A model generated the notes under the pieces. The model saw nothing but the letters and a program-made list of their open reading frames with translations. It was not told the origin of the DNA and made no database searches. Of a DNA stretch of 41,287 bases, positions 32,549 through 41,287 are shown piece after piece; the stretch's first letter is position 1, and each line of letters starts with the position of its first letter. Origin of the DNA: an uncultured Clostridia bacterium (GTDB taxonomy: Bacteria > Bacillota > Clostridia > Christensenellales > UBA1242); the NCBI GenBank assembly GCA_944384375.1, contig CALWTE010000011.1, forward strand, positions 1 to 41,287, in the 5' to 3' direction. Made by a program: the position numbers and the translations under genes.

Positions 32549-35500
32549 TTAATCATCAATTTGCTTAAAATAAATTTTTTTGTTCTTTATTTTTTGATAG
32601 ATAACAAAAATAGCAACGAACAGTGCCACCAAAACAACACTTCCGCAAATAATTATAGAAACAGGGACGCTGTTTTCACTCAAATAAACAAAATAAATTG
32701 AACCTAAGTTGCTACAAGAAAAAGTAATTACATTATCATTAATCTGCCAGTTAAGTTCATGCAAATCTTCGCCTAAAAGTCTTAAATTACTAGGCAAAAC
32801 CAAATTTTCAGGCAAAGTTATGGATACTGAATATTCACACGAAGGATCTATAATATCTTCGTTAATATCAAAACCTAAGAAGTAAACATAATTTTGCGGC
32901 AAATTTTTATTAAAATCTTTAATTTCCGAAACTTCTATATCTGCACTACTTAAAACTGCATCAGATGTAGAAATGCTAAAATTAATTTCATCACACTCAA
33001 CATTAATTACTCTAGGTAAAATTTCAAAATTACAACTTGCGTTTACTAATTCAAAATTAGAATTTTGACAAACTGCAAGGGCTGTATACTCACCCACTTC
33101 GTTCTGTTCACCTTGAATTGTTAAGTTCAGTTCGGTCAAATCTAACTCGTCTAAGTTTATTTCACCTAAGTCCCAATCACCTAAACCCAACTCTCCCAAA
33201 TCAACATTACAAGAAATAATTTGCGGAATATGTAAATTGCCATCGTATTCAAAACTTGTCCCGCCCCATTCCAAAACAACGGGTAAAGGTTGAATATAAT
33301 ACTCGCAAACATTATTTGTTAAAATTATATTTTTGTAATTTAAATCCAGAGTATCTACGCTCACATATGCCGAATACTTGCCAGCGTTCATTCCAGCACC
33401 AATAACTTTACAATCTAAATTGCTAATAAACTCAGGCAAATTAACACTAAACTCTGGCACTTGATATTCGCCATTATAGATAAATTCACTTATCTCCCAC
33501 TCAACACTTAAACTTAATGGTTGAATCGTGTAGGTAAAAGTTTCGTTTAGCAATTTAAAATTATTATTTTCACAAACTAAATATGCATTGTATGCACCAG
33601 CATTACTACCTGTACCTAACAATTTTATTTCCAAATCGTTAGCAAATTCGGGCAAATCTGCACTGAATTCGGGAGCTTGTACCGTGCCGCTAAAAATAAA
33701 ATCAGGCTTTGTCCATGTGATAGTTACTTCATAAGGCTTGATAGAATAAGGGCATTCGCTATTGCTAATAGAAAAGTTTTTATTGTTTATTGACAAACGT
33801 GCCAAATATTGCCCTACCGAACTAGCACCGCCCGAAATCTCTAATTCAATTTCTTCAAAATCGGGTAAATTAATAATTGTGTATGTCGGCGTTTGCGTTT
33901 CATTATTAAAGTAAACTGTAGTGTTTGTCCACACAGTTTCTAATTTGTATGGAGTAATTTCAAAAGAGTAAGTATCGTTTTCAATTATATAGTTTTTGTC
34001 TAAACTTTTTGCAGTTGCAAAGTACGAGCCTACATCTTTAGCGCCACCTGAAATTTGTAAATTTCCCGCGCTTAATCCCAACACGTTAATGCTAGGAATT
34101 TGTACTTTTCCATTATAAACGAATTCACTTCTGCCCCACTCGGCGGTTATTTTCTTAGGAGTAACGGTAAAGGTAAAAAGTTCATTTCTTAGCACATAGT
34201 TACCAAAATCATCACCTATAATTACAAATTCAAGCGGGTAAGTGCCCGAATTTTTAATATTTGTAGTTTTTAACTCTACAGTAATTAATATATCGCTAGG
34301 CAAAATATTTTCTGCCACAAACTCCACAACTTTCTCATTGCCATCAAATTCAGCAGTTAAATTTTCAATCTTTAAATTTATTTCACGTGGAGTAATTTGC
34401 AAAAATGCTTCGTTGTAAACTATATTAAAATTTTTGTTTTCATTCTCAATCAAGATTTTATACTTGCCTGTGTTGAATTTTTCCATCGAGGTAACATTTT
34501 CTAAAACCAAATCAAAAGATAAATTGTTAATACTACCTTCTAAACTATCAATTCCATTAAAATTTAAATACGTCGTATCACTTTCCAAATCATTCGCTTT
34601 AGACAAAATTGTATAAGTTAGTTCAGGCAATGTTTCCCCGTAAGTGGTAGTTTTATTGTCTATCTGCACATATACATTTAGTGGCACGATTTCAAAGTCA
34701 CACTTAGCATTGTTTATAATGAAATTTTTGCTAGAAGTTGTGATTTCGGCCGTAAACTTGCCCACATTTACGCCACCACCACTGATAGTAAAGATTTTAT
34801 CATTGGCAAAATCAGGCAAGGTGAAAGTATATTCTGGGACTTGGGTTTCACCTGTATAAACTAATTGCGTGTCGCCCCAAAGTACATCAACTGTATAGGG
34901 TTTTATTTCTATATCTACGGAATTATTTTCCAAAATATAGTCATCAGCATTTTCACCTTTTAATTCTAGCGGAACGGAATACGTACCCACATTTATGCAG
35001 TTTTGCGTGTCTGCAACTATTTCCACACCGCTATAGCCTAAATCTTCAAATTCTAAAACGGGTGCCGCACTGCTATAAGTAAAAGTATCTTTAATCAATT
35101 TAGGAGTTATAACAACGGGCGGTGTATCAGGAATTTCATCTTCTTTAAAGATTTTTAGTTTTGGCTTGTTTTCTAATGTATCAAAATACCAGTTAGAAAA
35201 AGTCTCAGCGTCAAAAGTTTCTGCCGTACTATTGCTCAAAGTTTCATCAATAAAAATATCATTTTGATTAAAATATTCACTATTTATCCCAGTAACATTA
35301 GTATAAATTGTTGTAAATTCAAAATTACCATTAGTCCTACTAGCAAGTAAAGCGAGATTGATAAAACCTGAATAATCTGTTAGCCATTCATTAAAAACGC
35401 TCCAGTCCCCACCTATAGACAAGTCCGCAATGTTTTCCTCTAACACCTCGTCATCAATTCTACCGAATGCTATACCTATATTTAAAATCAATTTTAAATT

Positions 35501-36061
35501 CTCGTAAGTAAAGTCGTCGTCTTGCGTAATATTTAGAGTTATCGCGCAATTTTTAGCACCGCCGTTTACTGTGCGCAAGTATCCCGCAATAGTACCGACA
35601 TATTTAGAACCTGAAATATCTTTACTCAAATTAAAAGAGGCATTTAATTCTAGATTTGTGACAAGACCTGTCAGCGTACCAAACATACCGCAATAATTAC
35701 CAGAACCGACCGAAAGTACATAATTATCAATAGAATAACCTTGTCCATTAAACTCGCCCGCAAAAGTTTCACTACAAGCATAATCTAGCGGACTTAGTTT
35801 AGACAAGTCTACGTCATTATTTAAGTAAACAGTAAAATTTTCGTACGAGTTACCTTTATTTACTTCATTAATAAAATTGGCAAATTCATTTTCATTATTG
35901 ATATAAAGAAGGTTTGAATTTGCCAAAACAGCATTATTATTTTTAGATAAAATAATATTATTAAAATTAAAAGTGGTTAAAATTAGAATTGTGCTTACGC
36001 TCGCAAATATGACAATAAGGACTACTTTTATAGATAAGAGCGAAGTTTTTACAAACCGCAT
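32549..36061 (-). CDS. Large surface protein with MBG-type repeats
   Basis: 1170 residues. A signal peptide or signal anchor (about 10-35, SIKVVLIVIFASVSTILIL) is followed by a GLUG-like region (FNGQGYSIDNYVL, CGMFGTLTGLVTNLEL, YVGTIAGYL; about 90-180). From about 320 come eight to nine repeats of about 75 residues starting PxxxxxxW and containing FxYxGxxQxPEF and GAGxNAGxYxA, as in MBG (mostly bacterial Ig-like) adhesin domains. The last repeat has an inserted DLGELGLGDWDLGEINLDEL stretch. One membrane helix and a basic tail (IYQKIKNKKIYFKQ) end the protein; there is no LPxTG motif. A cell-surface adhesin or matrix-binding role is inferred. Confidence 0.88.
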   Translation of the reverse strand: MRFVKTSLLSIKVVLIVIFASVSTILILTTFNFNNIILSKNNNAVLANSNLLYINNENEFANFINEVNKGNSYENFTVYLNNDVDLSKLSPLDYACSETFAGEFNGQGYSIDNYVLSVGSGNYCGMFGTLTGLVTNLELNASFNLSKDISGSKYVGTIAGYLRTVNGGAKNCAITLNITQDDDFTYENLKLILNIGIAFGRIDDEVLEENIADLSIGGDWSVFNEWLTDYSGFINLALLASRTNGNFEFTTIYTNVTGINSEYFNQNDIFIDETLSNSTAETFDAETFSNWYFDTLENKPKLKIFKEDEIPDTPPVVITPKLIKDTFTYSSAAPVLEFEDLGYSGVEIVADTQNCINVGTYSVPLELKGENADDYILENNSVDIEIKPYTVDVLWGDTQLVYTGETQVPEYTFTLPDFANDKIFTISGGGVNVGKFTAEITTSSKNFIINNAKCDFEIVPLNVYVQIDNKTTTYGETLPELTYTILSKANDLESDTTYLNFNGIDSLEGSINNLSFDLVLENVTSMEKFNTGKYKILIENENKNFNIVYNEAFLQITPREINLKIENLTAEFDGNEKVVEFVAENILPSDILITVELKTTNIKNSGTYPLEFVIIGDDFGNYVLRNELFTFTVTPKKITAEWGRSEFVYNGKVQIPSINVLGLSAGNLQISGGAKDVGSYFATAKSLDKNYIIENDTYSFEITPYKLETVWTNTTVYFNNETQTPTYTIINLPDFEEIELEISGGASSVGQYLARLSINNKNFSISNSECPYSIKPYEVTITWTKPDFIFSGTVQAPEFSADLPEFANDLEIKLLGTGSNAGAYNAYLVCENNNFKLLNETFTYTIQPLSLSVEWEISEFIYNGEYQVPEFSVNLPEFISNLDCKVIGAGMNAGKYSAYVSVDTLDLNYKNIILTNNVCEYYIQPLPVVLEWGGTSFEYDGNLHIPQIISCNVDLGELGLGDWDLGEINLDELDLTELNLTIQGEQNEVGEYTALAVCQNSNFELVNASCNFEILPRVINVECDEINFSISTSDAVLSSADIEVSEIKDFNKNLPQNYVYFLGFDINEDIIDPSCEYSVSITLPENLVLPSNLRLLGEDLHELNWQINDNVITFSCSNLGSIYFVYLSENSVPVSIIICGSVVLVALFVAIFVIYQKIKNKKIYFKQIDD

Positions 36062-36668
36062 TTGCTTTTCTACCAGCCTTTTTTGGTGTTTTTTTAAAAA
36101 ATTACACTATAAGTATAATAAAATAAAGTAAATTTGTTTAAAATTGTAAAAAATTGTAAATTTTTGTACTTTTTGCACAAAAAATTTTTAATATTCTAAA
36201 ACTTTTTTACAATTACCATATCAAAAGGGCTTCAAAATTAAAAACTTATACAATAAACAAGAAAATTTTTTTCATTTTTTTGACTTATCTCCTAAAATTA
36301 GACAAAATATAAAAGATTTTTATTAAAAATAGAAAATAAGCAAATTCCTATTAATTTAAGAATTAACGAATTTGATTAGAAAATAAAATAAATATTTGAT
36401 AATAAAAATAAAAACGCACCCCCAAATTTGGGGTGAACCCCAAAATTGCCATTCGTACCCCCTCAATTTTATTTTTTATGTACATCAAAAACTGCTTGTC
36501 CACAAATTAAAAAATAGCAAAAACTTTAAATCAATTAAAATCCTTACTATTTCTAAATTAATTTAATTAAATACGATAATATTATACTCAAAAGACGTTG
36601 TTTTTCCTAATGATTTTTATAGATTGTAGTCAAAATTTTTGAGTTTTTTAGATTTTTTGCATTTTAAT
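36062..36668. other. Long intergenic region with an IS-like hairpin
   Basis: No gene. CACCCC and GGGGTG at 36417-36435 flank CAAATTTG, followed by AACCCCAAAATTG, a rearranged version of the MITE ends. The rest is AT-rich. It separates the MBG gene promoter from the FkbM gene end. Confidence 0.55.
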
Positions 36669-37613
36669 TTAACTAGTTTTTGGGATACAAGCAAGTACGA
36701 TTTCGGTAGGATAAACGCAACCGCCGTAATAACGCAAGTAAAAATTATAATCAGGCGTGATATTATTTATCATTTTGGGAATTTCTATCAAATCAATGTT
36801 GTTGTGGTACACGGACAAAAACATTTTTGGCAAGTCTTCCTTAATATGGCGGAAGCACCCCCGTATAGCATCTTGCTCGCCACCTTCTATATCCATTTTT
36901 ATCAAGGTGATTTTTTCCGTTATGTCATCATCAAGTTTTACCGATTCCACATCACCGCCATTTGAATTTACTTCCGTCTTATTTGCCGAAGCAGAAAATT
37001 TATTTTCCACGACTGAAATACTGGCGTTCGTATTTGCCACCGCTTTATGTCTAAACTCAATATTTGGATAAATACTTAAATTTTCTTGTGCCGTATCTAA
37101 AATGTTTTTTGTAATGTCGTAACAATAAATTTTTTCGTAACTATCTGCGCCATAAGACTGAATAAAATCTTTCACTGTGTCCCCCGTATATGCCCCGACA
37201 TCTACAAAAACTTCTCGTTTGCACTTAGGCAAAATATTCAAATCAAAGTACTGCTTAAATACATACTCCGTGGCATTTTTCAAACTGTTAAAATCAAAAT
37301 TATAGTAATTATTCAAAATTGCGAACAACAAAAATTTTGAGCGGTAATCTGCCAAATTTTCATATAACCATATATAATCTTGCAAATTTTCCTTAAAAAT
37401 CTTCGCTTTTTTAAAGAAAACTTCAAAATTTTCGTCCGCTATGTTGAAATTTCCCCAAAATGCATATCTATTAAAATAACTTTCCAGTGAAAATTGCGTA
37501 ACAATAGGAATACGCTTAAAATTACGTACTATATGCGAATAAATTTTATAAAAATCATTCTTTTCAAATTCGCCTATCAAAGAATAAAACTTTTCGTCTA
37601 AAAAATTTGCCAT
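36669..37613 (-). CDS. FkbM-family methyltransferase
   Basis: 314 residues. A helical N-terminus of about 130 residues precedes an S-adenosylmethionine-dependent methyltransferase fold: motif I FVDVGAYTGDT (136-146), the acidic turn IYCYDITKN, and the FkbM signature IKMDIEGGEQDAI (about 238-250), followed by LSVYHNNIDL and the LRYYGGC end. FkbM enzymes O-methylate sugars or secondary metabolites. AAGGGGGAA precedes the ATG. It stands alone, with no glycosyltransferase nearby, so the substrate cannot be inferred; a surface glycan is plausible. Confidence 0.88.
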   Translation of the reverse strand: MANFLDEKFYSLIGEFEKNDFYKIYSHIVRNFKRIPIVTQFSLESYFNRYAFWGNFNIADENFEVFFKKAKIFKENLQDYIWLYENLADYRSKFLLFAILNNYYNFDFNSLKNATEYVFKQYFDLNILPKCKREVFVDVGAYTGDTVKDFIQSYGADSYEKIYCYDITKNILDTAQENLSIYPNIEFRHKAVANTNASISVVENKFSASANKTEVNSNGGDVESVKLDDDITEKITLIKMDIEGGEQDAIRGCFRHIKEDLPKMFLSVYHNNIDLIEIPKMINNITPDYNFYLRYYGGCVYPTEIVLACIPKTS

Positions 37614-37772
37614 ATGTTCCCCCTTTAAAAATTAAAATTATATATTCAAAAAATTTTTTATTCGTGAAAAATTCTACTAAAATTAATAAAAAATATGAAA
37701 AAATCGTCATTTTTTAGCATTTTTTAGTGTTTTTTTTGAGTTTTTTCAGCATTCTTAGAGTTTTTTGCTTAA

Positions 37773-38069
37773 TCAACTTTTTTAAAAAATGCGGGGCTAA
37801 TAACCGTTAAATTTGGCACGGGTGGAGCAAGCCTTAACAAATCACCTAATGAAATCACTTTTTACGATATTTACAATGCAATTTTTCAAGACAAGAATTT
37901 GTTTTCTTTCCATAAGGCGACTAATGAAAAGTGCCCTGTCGGCGAAAATATTCACAACGTTTTAGACAACAAACTCTTAGAAATAAAGAGTTGCTTTGAT
38001 AAAGAATTAAAAAGCATTAAATTATCTTCAATCACAACAAAACTGGATAACTTAACAAAAAAGCAATAA
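37773..38069 (+). pseudogene. Truncated Rrf2-family regulator
   Basis: An open stretch without a start codon encodes FLKNAGLITVKFGTGGASL, then NEITFYDIYNAIFQ, LFSFHKATNEKCPVGENIHN and VLDNKLLEIKSCFDKELKSI, and stops at 38067. This is the wing and C-terminal half of the Rrf2/YwnA-type regulator family (GLV...G.GGG..L, CPVG..I...L). The helix-turn-helix is missing; upstream is T-rich junk with an in-frame stop at 37770. It has no promoter or ribosome site, so it is a decayed gene. The cysteine motif of iron-sulfur members is not present beyond the single CPVG cysteine. Confidence 0.75.
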
Positions 38070-38170
38070 ATTGCATAAATTTTAATAAATATTTGCATAT
38101 TTTTTTGTATTTAAATTGATTTTTTATGTATTTTATTATATACTAATATAAAATAGTATTAGGAGTGATT

Positions 38171-38755
38171 ATGGAAAACGAAAACAAAGTTTTGGACGCT
38201 ACCCTTTTTGATAATGTTTTAGAGAAAAACGAGCAAGTCCTAAAGGTAATTAAGCCAAACAAATTCAAATTAATCTTTTATTGGATGATAAACGCCTTTT
38301 GGATAAATCTTTGGATAGCGATAATTGGTATTTTGCCTATTGTTAGCACTGATTTAGAAAACAACACTCACACACCTTGGGGCTATTATATGATTACCGT
38401 TGCGATTATTTTGGTTGTATTTGTGGTTGCCGCAATTTTAGCCTACGTGTACTACAAAAATTGCTATTATGCCTACACAAATGCGCGAATATTGATTCGT
38501 ACAGGCATTATCGGGATAGATTATAAAAGCCTTGATATGCGCTATGTAGGCGCATTGAATGTGCGTGTTGGGTTCTGGGACAAGGTTTTAAAACAAGAAA
38601 CTGGTACAATCACATTTGGTAGTATGTCTAGTCCTATGTCATCATCAAAGGCGGTTGGGTACAATTTTGCGCACGTGGAAAAACCGTACGAATTATACAA
38701 AGAAATGAAGCAAGTCGTAGAAGAAGTCAAAGAAAAATACAAAAACGTAATTTAA
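38171..38755 (+). CDS. Membrane protein with bacterial PH domain
   Basis: 194 residues from the ATG at 38171, which has AGGAG five bases upstream. Two membrane helices (about 38-58 and 75-98) are followed by a bPH_2/DUF304-type domain: YYAYTNARILIRTGIIGIDYKSL, then MRYVGALNVRVGFWDKVL and TGTITFGSM. The charged C-terminal helix (YKEMKQVVEEVKEKY) is typical. These proteins are envelope-associated with unknown ligands. A strong terminator follows. Confidence 0.85.
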   Translation: MENENKVLDATLFDNVLEKNEQVLKVIKPNKFKLIFYWMINAFWINLWIAIIGILPIVSTDLENNTHTPWGYYMITVAIILVVFVVAAILAYVYYKNCYYAYTNARILIRTGIIGIDYKSLDMRYVGALNVRVGFWDKVLKQETGTITFGSMSSPMSSSKAVGYNFAHVEKPYELYKEMKQVVEEVKEKYKNVI

Positions 38756-38800
38756 AACAAGTTAAAGAGCGGTTTAGCAAATAAACAAGATTAAATAAAA

Positions 38801-38843
38801 AAAGAGAGAGTATATTGAAAATAATAGTCAATATACTCTTTTT
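38801..38843. terminator. Strong terminator between convergent genes
   Basis: AGAGTATATTGA (38807-38818) pairs exactly with TCAATATACTCT (38828-38839), followed by TTTT; A- and T-runs suit both strands. Confidence 0.85.
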
Positions 38844-38933
38844 GTAATTAAAATATTAAATCAATTAAAAATAAACCTATATTTACTTTTTTGCAACAAA
38901 AACCACCCGCATTTTTTACGAGCGTTTAAATCT

Positions 38934-40244
38934 TTATCCTGTTTCATCTTTTTTATCCTGCGGTGAATTTTTAGACAAAGCAGTATCTTGTTTTTCAAAA
39001 TTTTCTAAATCAACCGAACTCTCAATATCACCTATCTTCTCTTGAGTATTTTCCAAATGCGTAGGTGTTTCTTGTATGGTTACAGGCGCGCTTTGAATAA
39101 GTACTTCTTCCTTGTTTATTTTCTTATATGCAAAATCTCGCAACTTGTAAAAACCTTGAGCAGTCTTTTTAGATAAAAATACCGTAAACCTATGGAATGT
39201 TTCCTTGTAAATTATGGACAATATCATTCCGCCAATAAACATACCTACAGCACATAGCATTATCCACCAAAAGTACATATCAGGATTTAATCCCAATACA
39301 TATTCATAATATTGCGGTCGTATATAACTACGCAACAAAATATTTTCGTGAATTACATATACAAATAGAGAACAACTTGCTAAATAGTTAATGAATTTGT
39401 TTTTAAACTGGAAAGATTTAAAAATATTAAACAAAAACAAAAGCATGGGCAATAAAAAGGGAGAAAACCAATAATCTATTGAAATAAATCTATCTAAATG
39501 CGAATTCCAAACTGGTAACAATTTATCTATAAATGCTACCACCCAAAATAAGAAAAAAGTAATTAAAAACCATTTCACGTTTTTCTTCCGGTCATTTGCG
39601 AAATCACCGCAATAAAGTTTCATATAAGCAACAATAAAGTATATCATAAAAAATTTCGTTAGTTTGTCTACTCCCATTTCGTCGCCTAGTATTAAACCGA
39701 CTAAACCATAAAATACAATAACTACAAAACAAAATGTAAAATGAGCTTTTTTCCCCATTTTGTTTATTACAATATTAAGTAGCGGATGCACCAGATACAT
39801 CAAAACATACACAGGAATAAACCAATTATGTTCAAATAAGTCGGGTAAAAATTGTCGCATTGAATCTTCAAAAGAAAATGAATATCCACCTATCAAAAAT
39901 CCTGTAAAAATTATTATGGATATAAGCGTAGAATCAAATAATAAATTAATAGCTTTTTCCGCTTTTGTCTTTTTGCTATCTACTAAAAAATATGCAGAGC
40001 AAATAATAAATAAGACGTTACCTATTTGTCCAGACACAAAAAGTATCTGAAGTAACATTTTTGTAAAATTTAATGAAGGCGAGTAATCTACAAAATTCAT
40101 AGATGTCTGTATTGCATGACATAAACAAATTAAAAATATTGCAATTATACGTAATAATTCCACGCCCGAAAAACGCATCTTTTTATTTGCTGAGTTTGTT
40201 GTGTGCATTTTAATATTTTGTAAAACAAGTTCGTTTGTTTGCAT
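38934..40244 (-). CDS. Acyltransferase-3 family membrane protein
   Basis: 436 residues from the ATG at 40244, with GGAG six bases upstream; a TTG at 40256 lies inside that ribosome site. About ten membrane helices. The first begins with the family signature SGVELLRIIAIFLICLCHA, including the conserved helix-1 Arg and His; a second conserved region is FEHNWFIPVYVLMYLVHPLL. OafA/WecH-type enzymes move acetyl or succinyl groups across the membrane to glycans. The last 75 residues are a hydrophilic Gln/Glu/Asp-rich cytoplasmic tail of low complexity, unusual for the family. It stands alone; target glycan unknown. Confidence 0.88.
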   Translation of the reverse strand: MQTNELVLQNIKMHTTNSANKKMRFSGVELLRIIAIFLICLCHAIQTSMNFVDYSPSLNFTKMLLQILFVSGQIGNVLFIICSAYFLVDSKKTKAEKAINLLFDSTLISIIIFTGFLIGGYSFSFEDSMRQFLPDLFEHNWFIPVYVLMYLVHPLLNIVINKMGKKAHFTFCFVVIVFYGLVGLILGDEMGVDKLTKFFMIYFIVAYMKLYCGDFANDRKKNVKWFLITFFLFWVVAFIDKLLPVWNSHLDRFISIDYWFSPFLLPMLLFLFNIFKSFQFKNKFINYLASCSLFVYVIHENILLRSYIRPQYYEYVLGLNPDMYFWWIMLCAVGMFIGGMILSIIYKETFHRFTVFLSKKTAQGFYKLRDFAYKKINKEEVLIQSAPVTIQETPTHLENTQEKIGDIESSVDLENFEKQDTALSKNSPQDKKDETG

Positions 40245-40468
40245 TTGTAACTCCAAAAATTAAAATCAAGCATAATAATATCAAACCCTATATATTTTAT
40301 CAATAATTTTTTGTTAATTTGTAAAATTATCTATTTTATATTAAAAATTTGCACATCTCTAATTTTAGCAAACTAGATTAAATATGTTTTGTTTTTCCTT
40401 TTTATTTAGTTTTTATTATGGTATATTAAAATTTAACATTTATTAAATTTAAAATGTTTTAACTAAAT

Positions 40469-40548
40469 TGGAGTGCAGTTCAAAATCAATATGCTTTTTT
40501 TATTATTGAATTATTAAATTTTTTGTCCAACTTTTAGGGGTCACTCCA
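40469..40548. repeat. Short IS-like repeat, 80 bases
   Basis: TGGAGTG (40469-40475) faces CACTCCA (40542-40548), enclosing GCAGTTCA on the left and GTCCAACTTTTAGGGG on the right, both parts of the MITE family ends. Confidence 0.55.
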
Positions 40549-40760
40549 TTGGTCGCAGTGATTTTAAGCCTATTGATGAGAATGAAAGAAGGCTTGGCAA
40601 TGCTCTTGCTAAACCAAACTTTTTTTATTTGTTTATTTAATCATTTTGCTGATTTTATTTTGTGCAAAAATAATTGTTTTTTTACAGTAACAAACCTATT
40701 TTATTTAATTATTATTTGACTTTTTTACTTTGTGTAAGAGTTTAGTTGCGTTTTTACTTG

Positions 40761-40821
40761 CTGGCGTGTGCTTGTCTGGCTAGCGAAGCGACACCACTTG
40801 TTCAAGACAAGCACACGCCAG
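40761..40821. repeat. GC-rich 17-base inverted repeat
   Basis: CTGGCGTGTGCTTGTCT (40761-40777) pairs exactly with AGACAAGCACACGCCAG (40805-40821) around a 27-base loop. About 59% GC in the arms against an AT-rich background. There is no T-run directly after it, so it is not an ordinary terminator. Confidence 0.75.
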
Positions 40822-40912
40822 GGTTGCAATATATAAAAAATATTTTATACTCTTATTTGTTTGACTTTCTTGATATAATATCATAAAATAATATTAACAT
40901 TTGGAGGGTAAT

Positions 40913-41287
40913 ATGCAAAATTCACATACCAACCCACTTCTTAGAAATGACTTAAAAGAATTTTTAATTAGGTTAGGTAAGATTTTTTCTAACATTTCAA
41001 TATTAGCTTTATTATTTTGTTTTTGCGGAATTCTATCTTTTGCTGCGACTGCATTTATTTTACTTATTGGTTTAGTTATCATTATTTTATCTATTGGGAC
41101 CATATTTATCATGGTTCCCAATTATCTTGATATATTAATGTCAGCATCTGAAGTATCTGTAAAGATTTCTGCTTTCTTTTTAGAAAATTTTTATATATTT
41201 GCCTCTATTGCTATTATAGGAGCAATCCTTTCACTTGTGCTTCTGCTTTTAGATAAGAGAACAAAACATATAGGTAGAATAGTTATA
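40913..41287 (+). CDS. Membrane protein, cut by the window end
   Basis: An open frame from the ATG at 40913 behind GGAGGG runs without a stop to the last base: 125 residues are visible. A charged start (MQNSHTNPLLRNDLKEFLIR) is followed by three hydrophobic segments (about 26-46, 47-68 and 93-112; ILALLFCFCGILSF, FILLIGLVIIILSI, FASIAIIGAILSLVLLLL) and then a basic stretch DKRTKHIGR. No family recognised; partial at its 3' end. Confidence 0.75.
   Translation, partial: MQNSHTNPLLRNDLKEFLIRLGKIFSNISILALLFCFCGILSFAATAFILLIGLVIIILSIGTIFIMVPNYLDILMSASEVSVKISAFFLENFYIFASIAIIGAILSLVLLLLDKRTKHIGRIVI

Larger units (their letters stand above)
40245..40912. other. Long intergenic region with IS fragment and GC-rich palindrome
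   Basis: No convincing gene. It holds an IS-like fragment at 40469-40548 (TGGAGTGCAGTTCA facing GTCCAACTTTTAGGGGT and CACTCCA), an AAGCCT/AGGCTT hairpin at 40566-40595 and the palindrome at 40761-40821. Confidence 0.6.

Noticed and set aside
40552..40642. Possible coding remnant in the 40.6-kb spacer
   Set aside because: Two overlapping frames give plausible peptides, but neither has a start, a ribosome site or a recognised family.
40894..41121. 75-aa leftward frame at the right end
   Set aside because: The opposite strand has a GGAGGG-led ATG frame that stays open to the window end and encodes clear membrane helices.

Overview
The window looks like a chromosomal segment of a very AT-rich, low-GC Gram-positive-type bacterium (Bacillota/Clostridia-like; the exact lineage is not readable). 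Supporting signs are strong AGGAGG-type ribosome sites 5-10 bases before ATG/GTG/TTG starts, TTGACA-N17-TATAAT promoters, hairpin plus T-run terminators, the standard stop codons including TGA with TGG for Trp, no outer-membrane genes, and SHOCT, MBG-repeat and bPH envelope proteins. No ribosomal RNA, complete tRNA, CRISPR array or intact transposase was found.

Layout. 1-2.85 kb is the right end of an integrated phage-like element: two small leftward DNA-binding proteins, a divergent CI/LexA-type repressor, four GTCGCA-N4-TGCGAC operators, a tyrosine integrase, and a tRNA 3'-end attachment remnant that occurs twice. 3.0-7.1 kb holds three genes of unknown role (a 360-aa orphan, a DUF1871-like small protein, a 687-aa coiled-coil protein). 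7.4-12.2 kb has a YhhN-family membrane protein, then prolyl-tRNA synthetase divergent from a methionyl-tRNA synthetase-like gene whose KMSKS and GTDEHG motifs are altered. 12.4-15.0 kb has a tandem DUF4926-like pair, a MITE, and an AlkD-Nudix repair/sanitation operon. 15.5-20.3 kb has an N/Q-rich protein, a two-gene SHOCT membrane operon divergent from a small HTH regulator, and a 65-aa charged protein. 20.7-25.0 kb holds typA/bipA, an IS-derived remnant, a Bro-N/DinD-like gene, and a SLOG protein divergent from its probable HTH repressor across three palindromic operators. 25.3-29.7 kb has groES and groEL separated by 0.3 kb, a SPOR-like membrane protein and a class II Fic protein. 30.1-41.3 kb has an orphan, a two-gene membrane operon with a decayed C-terminal tail, a 1170-aa MBG surface protein, an FkbM methyltransferase, an Rrf2 pseudogene, a bPH membrane protein, an acyltransferase-3 protein and a membrane protein cut by the window end.

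Connecting themes. Many small regulatory modules pair an HTH gene with a divergent target and palindromic operators (0.35-0.75 kb, 19.7 kb, 24.6 kb). Two dispersed repeat families occupy the intergenic spaces: IS3/IS150-like ends (TGAACTGCACCCCAAAAG and variants) and a GTACTATGCAT palindrome. Several envelope-linked proteins carry N/Q/K-rich tails. The best candidates for new biology are the MetRS-like protein lacking its catalytic lysine motif, the SLOG-HTH module whose operators contain the ribosome binding sites, and the SHOCT membrane operon with overlapping divergent promoters. All functional names come from motif reading, not database searches.
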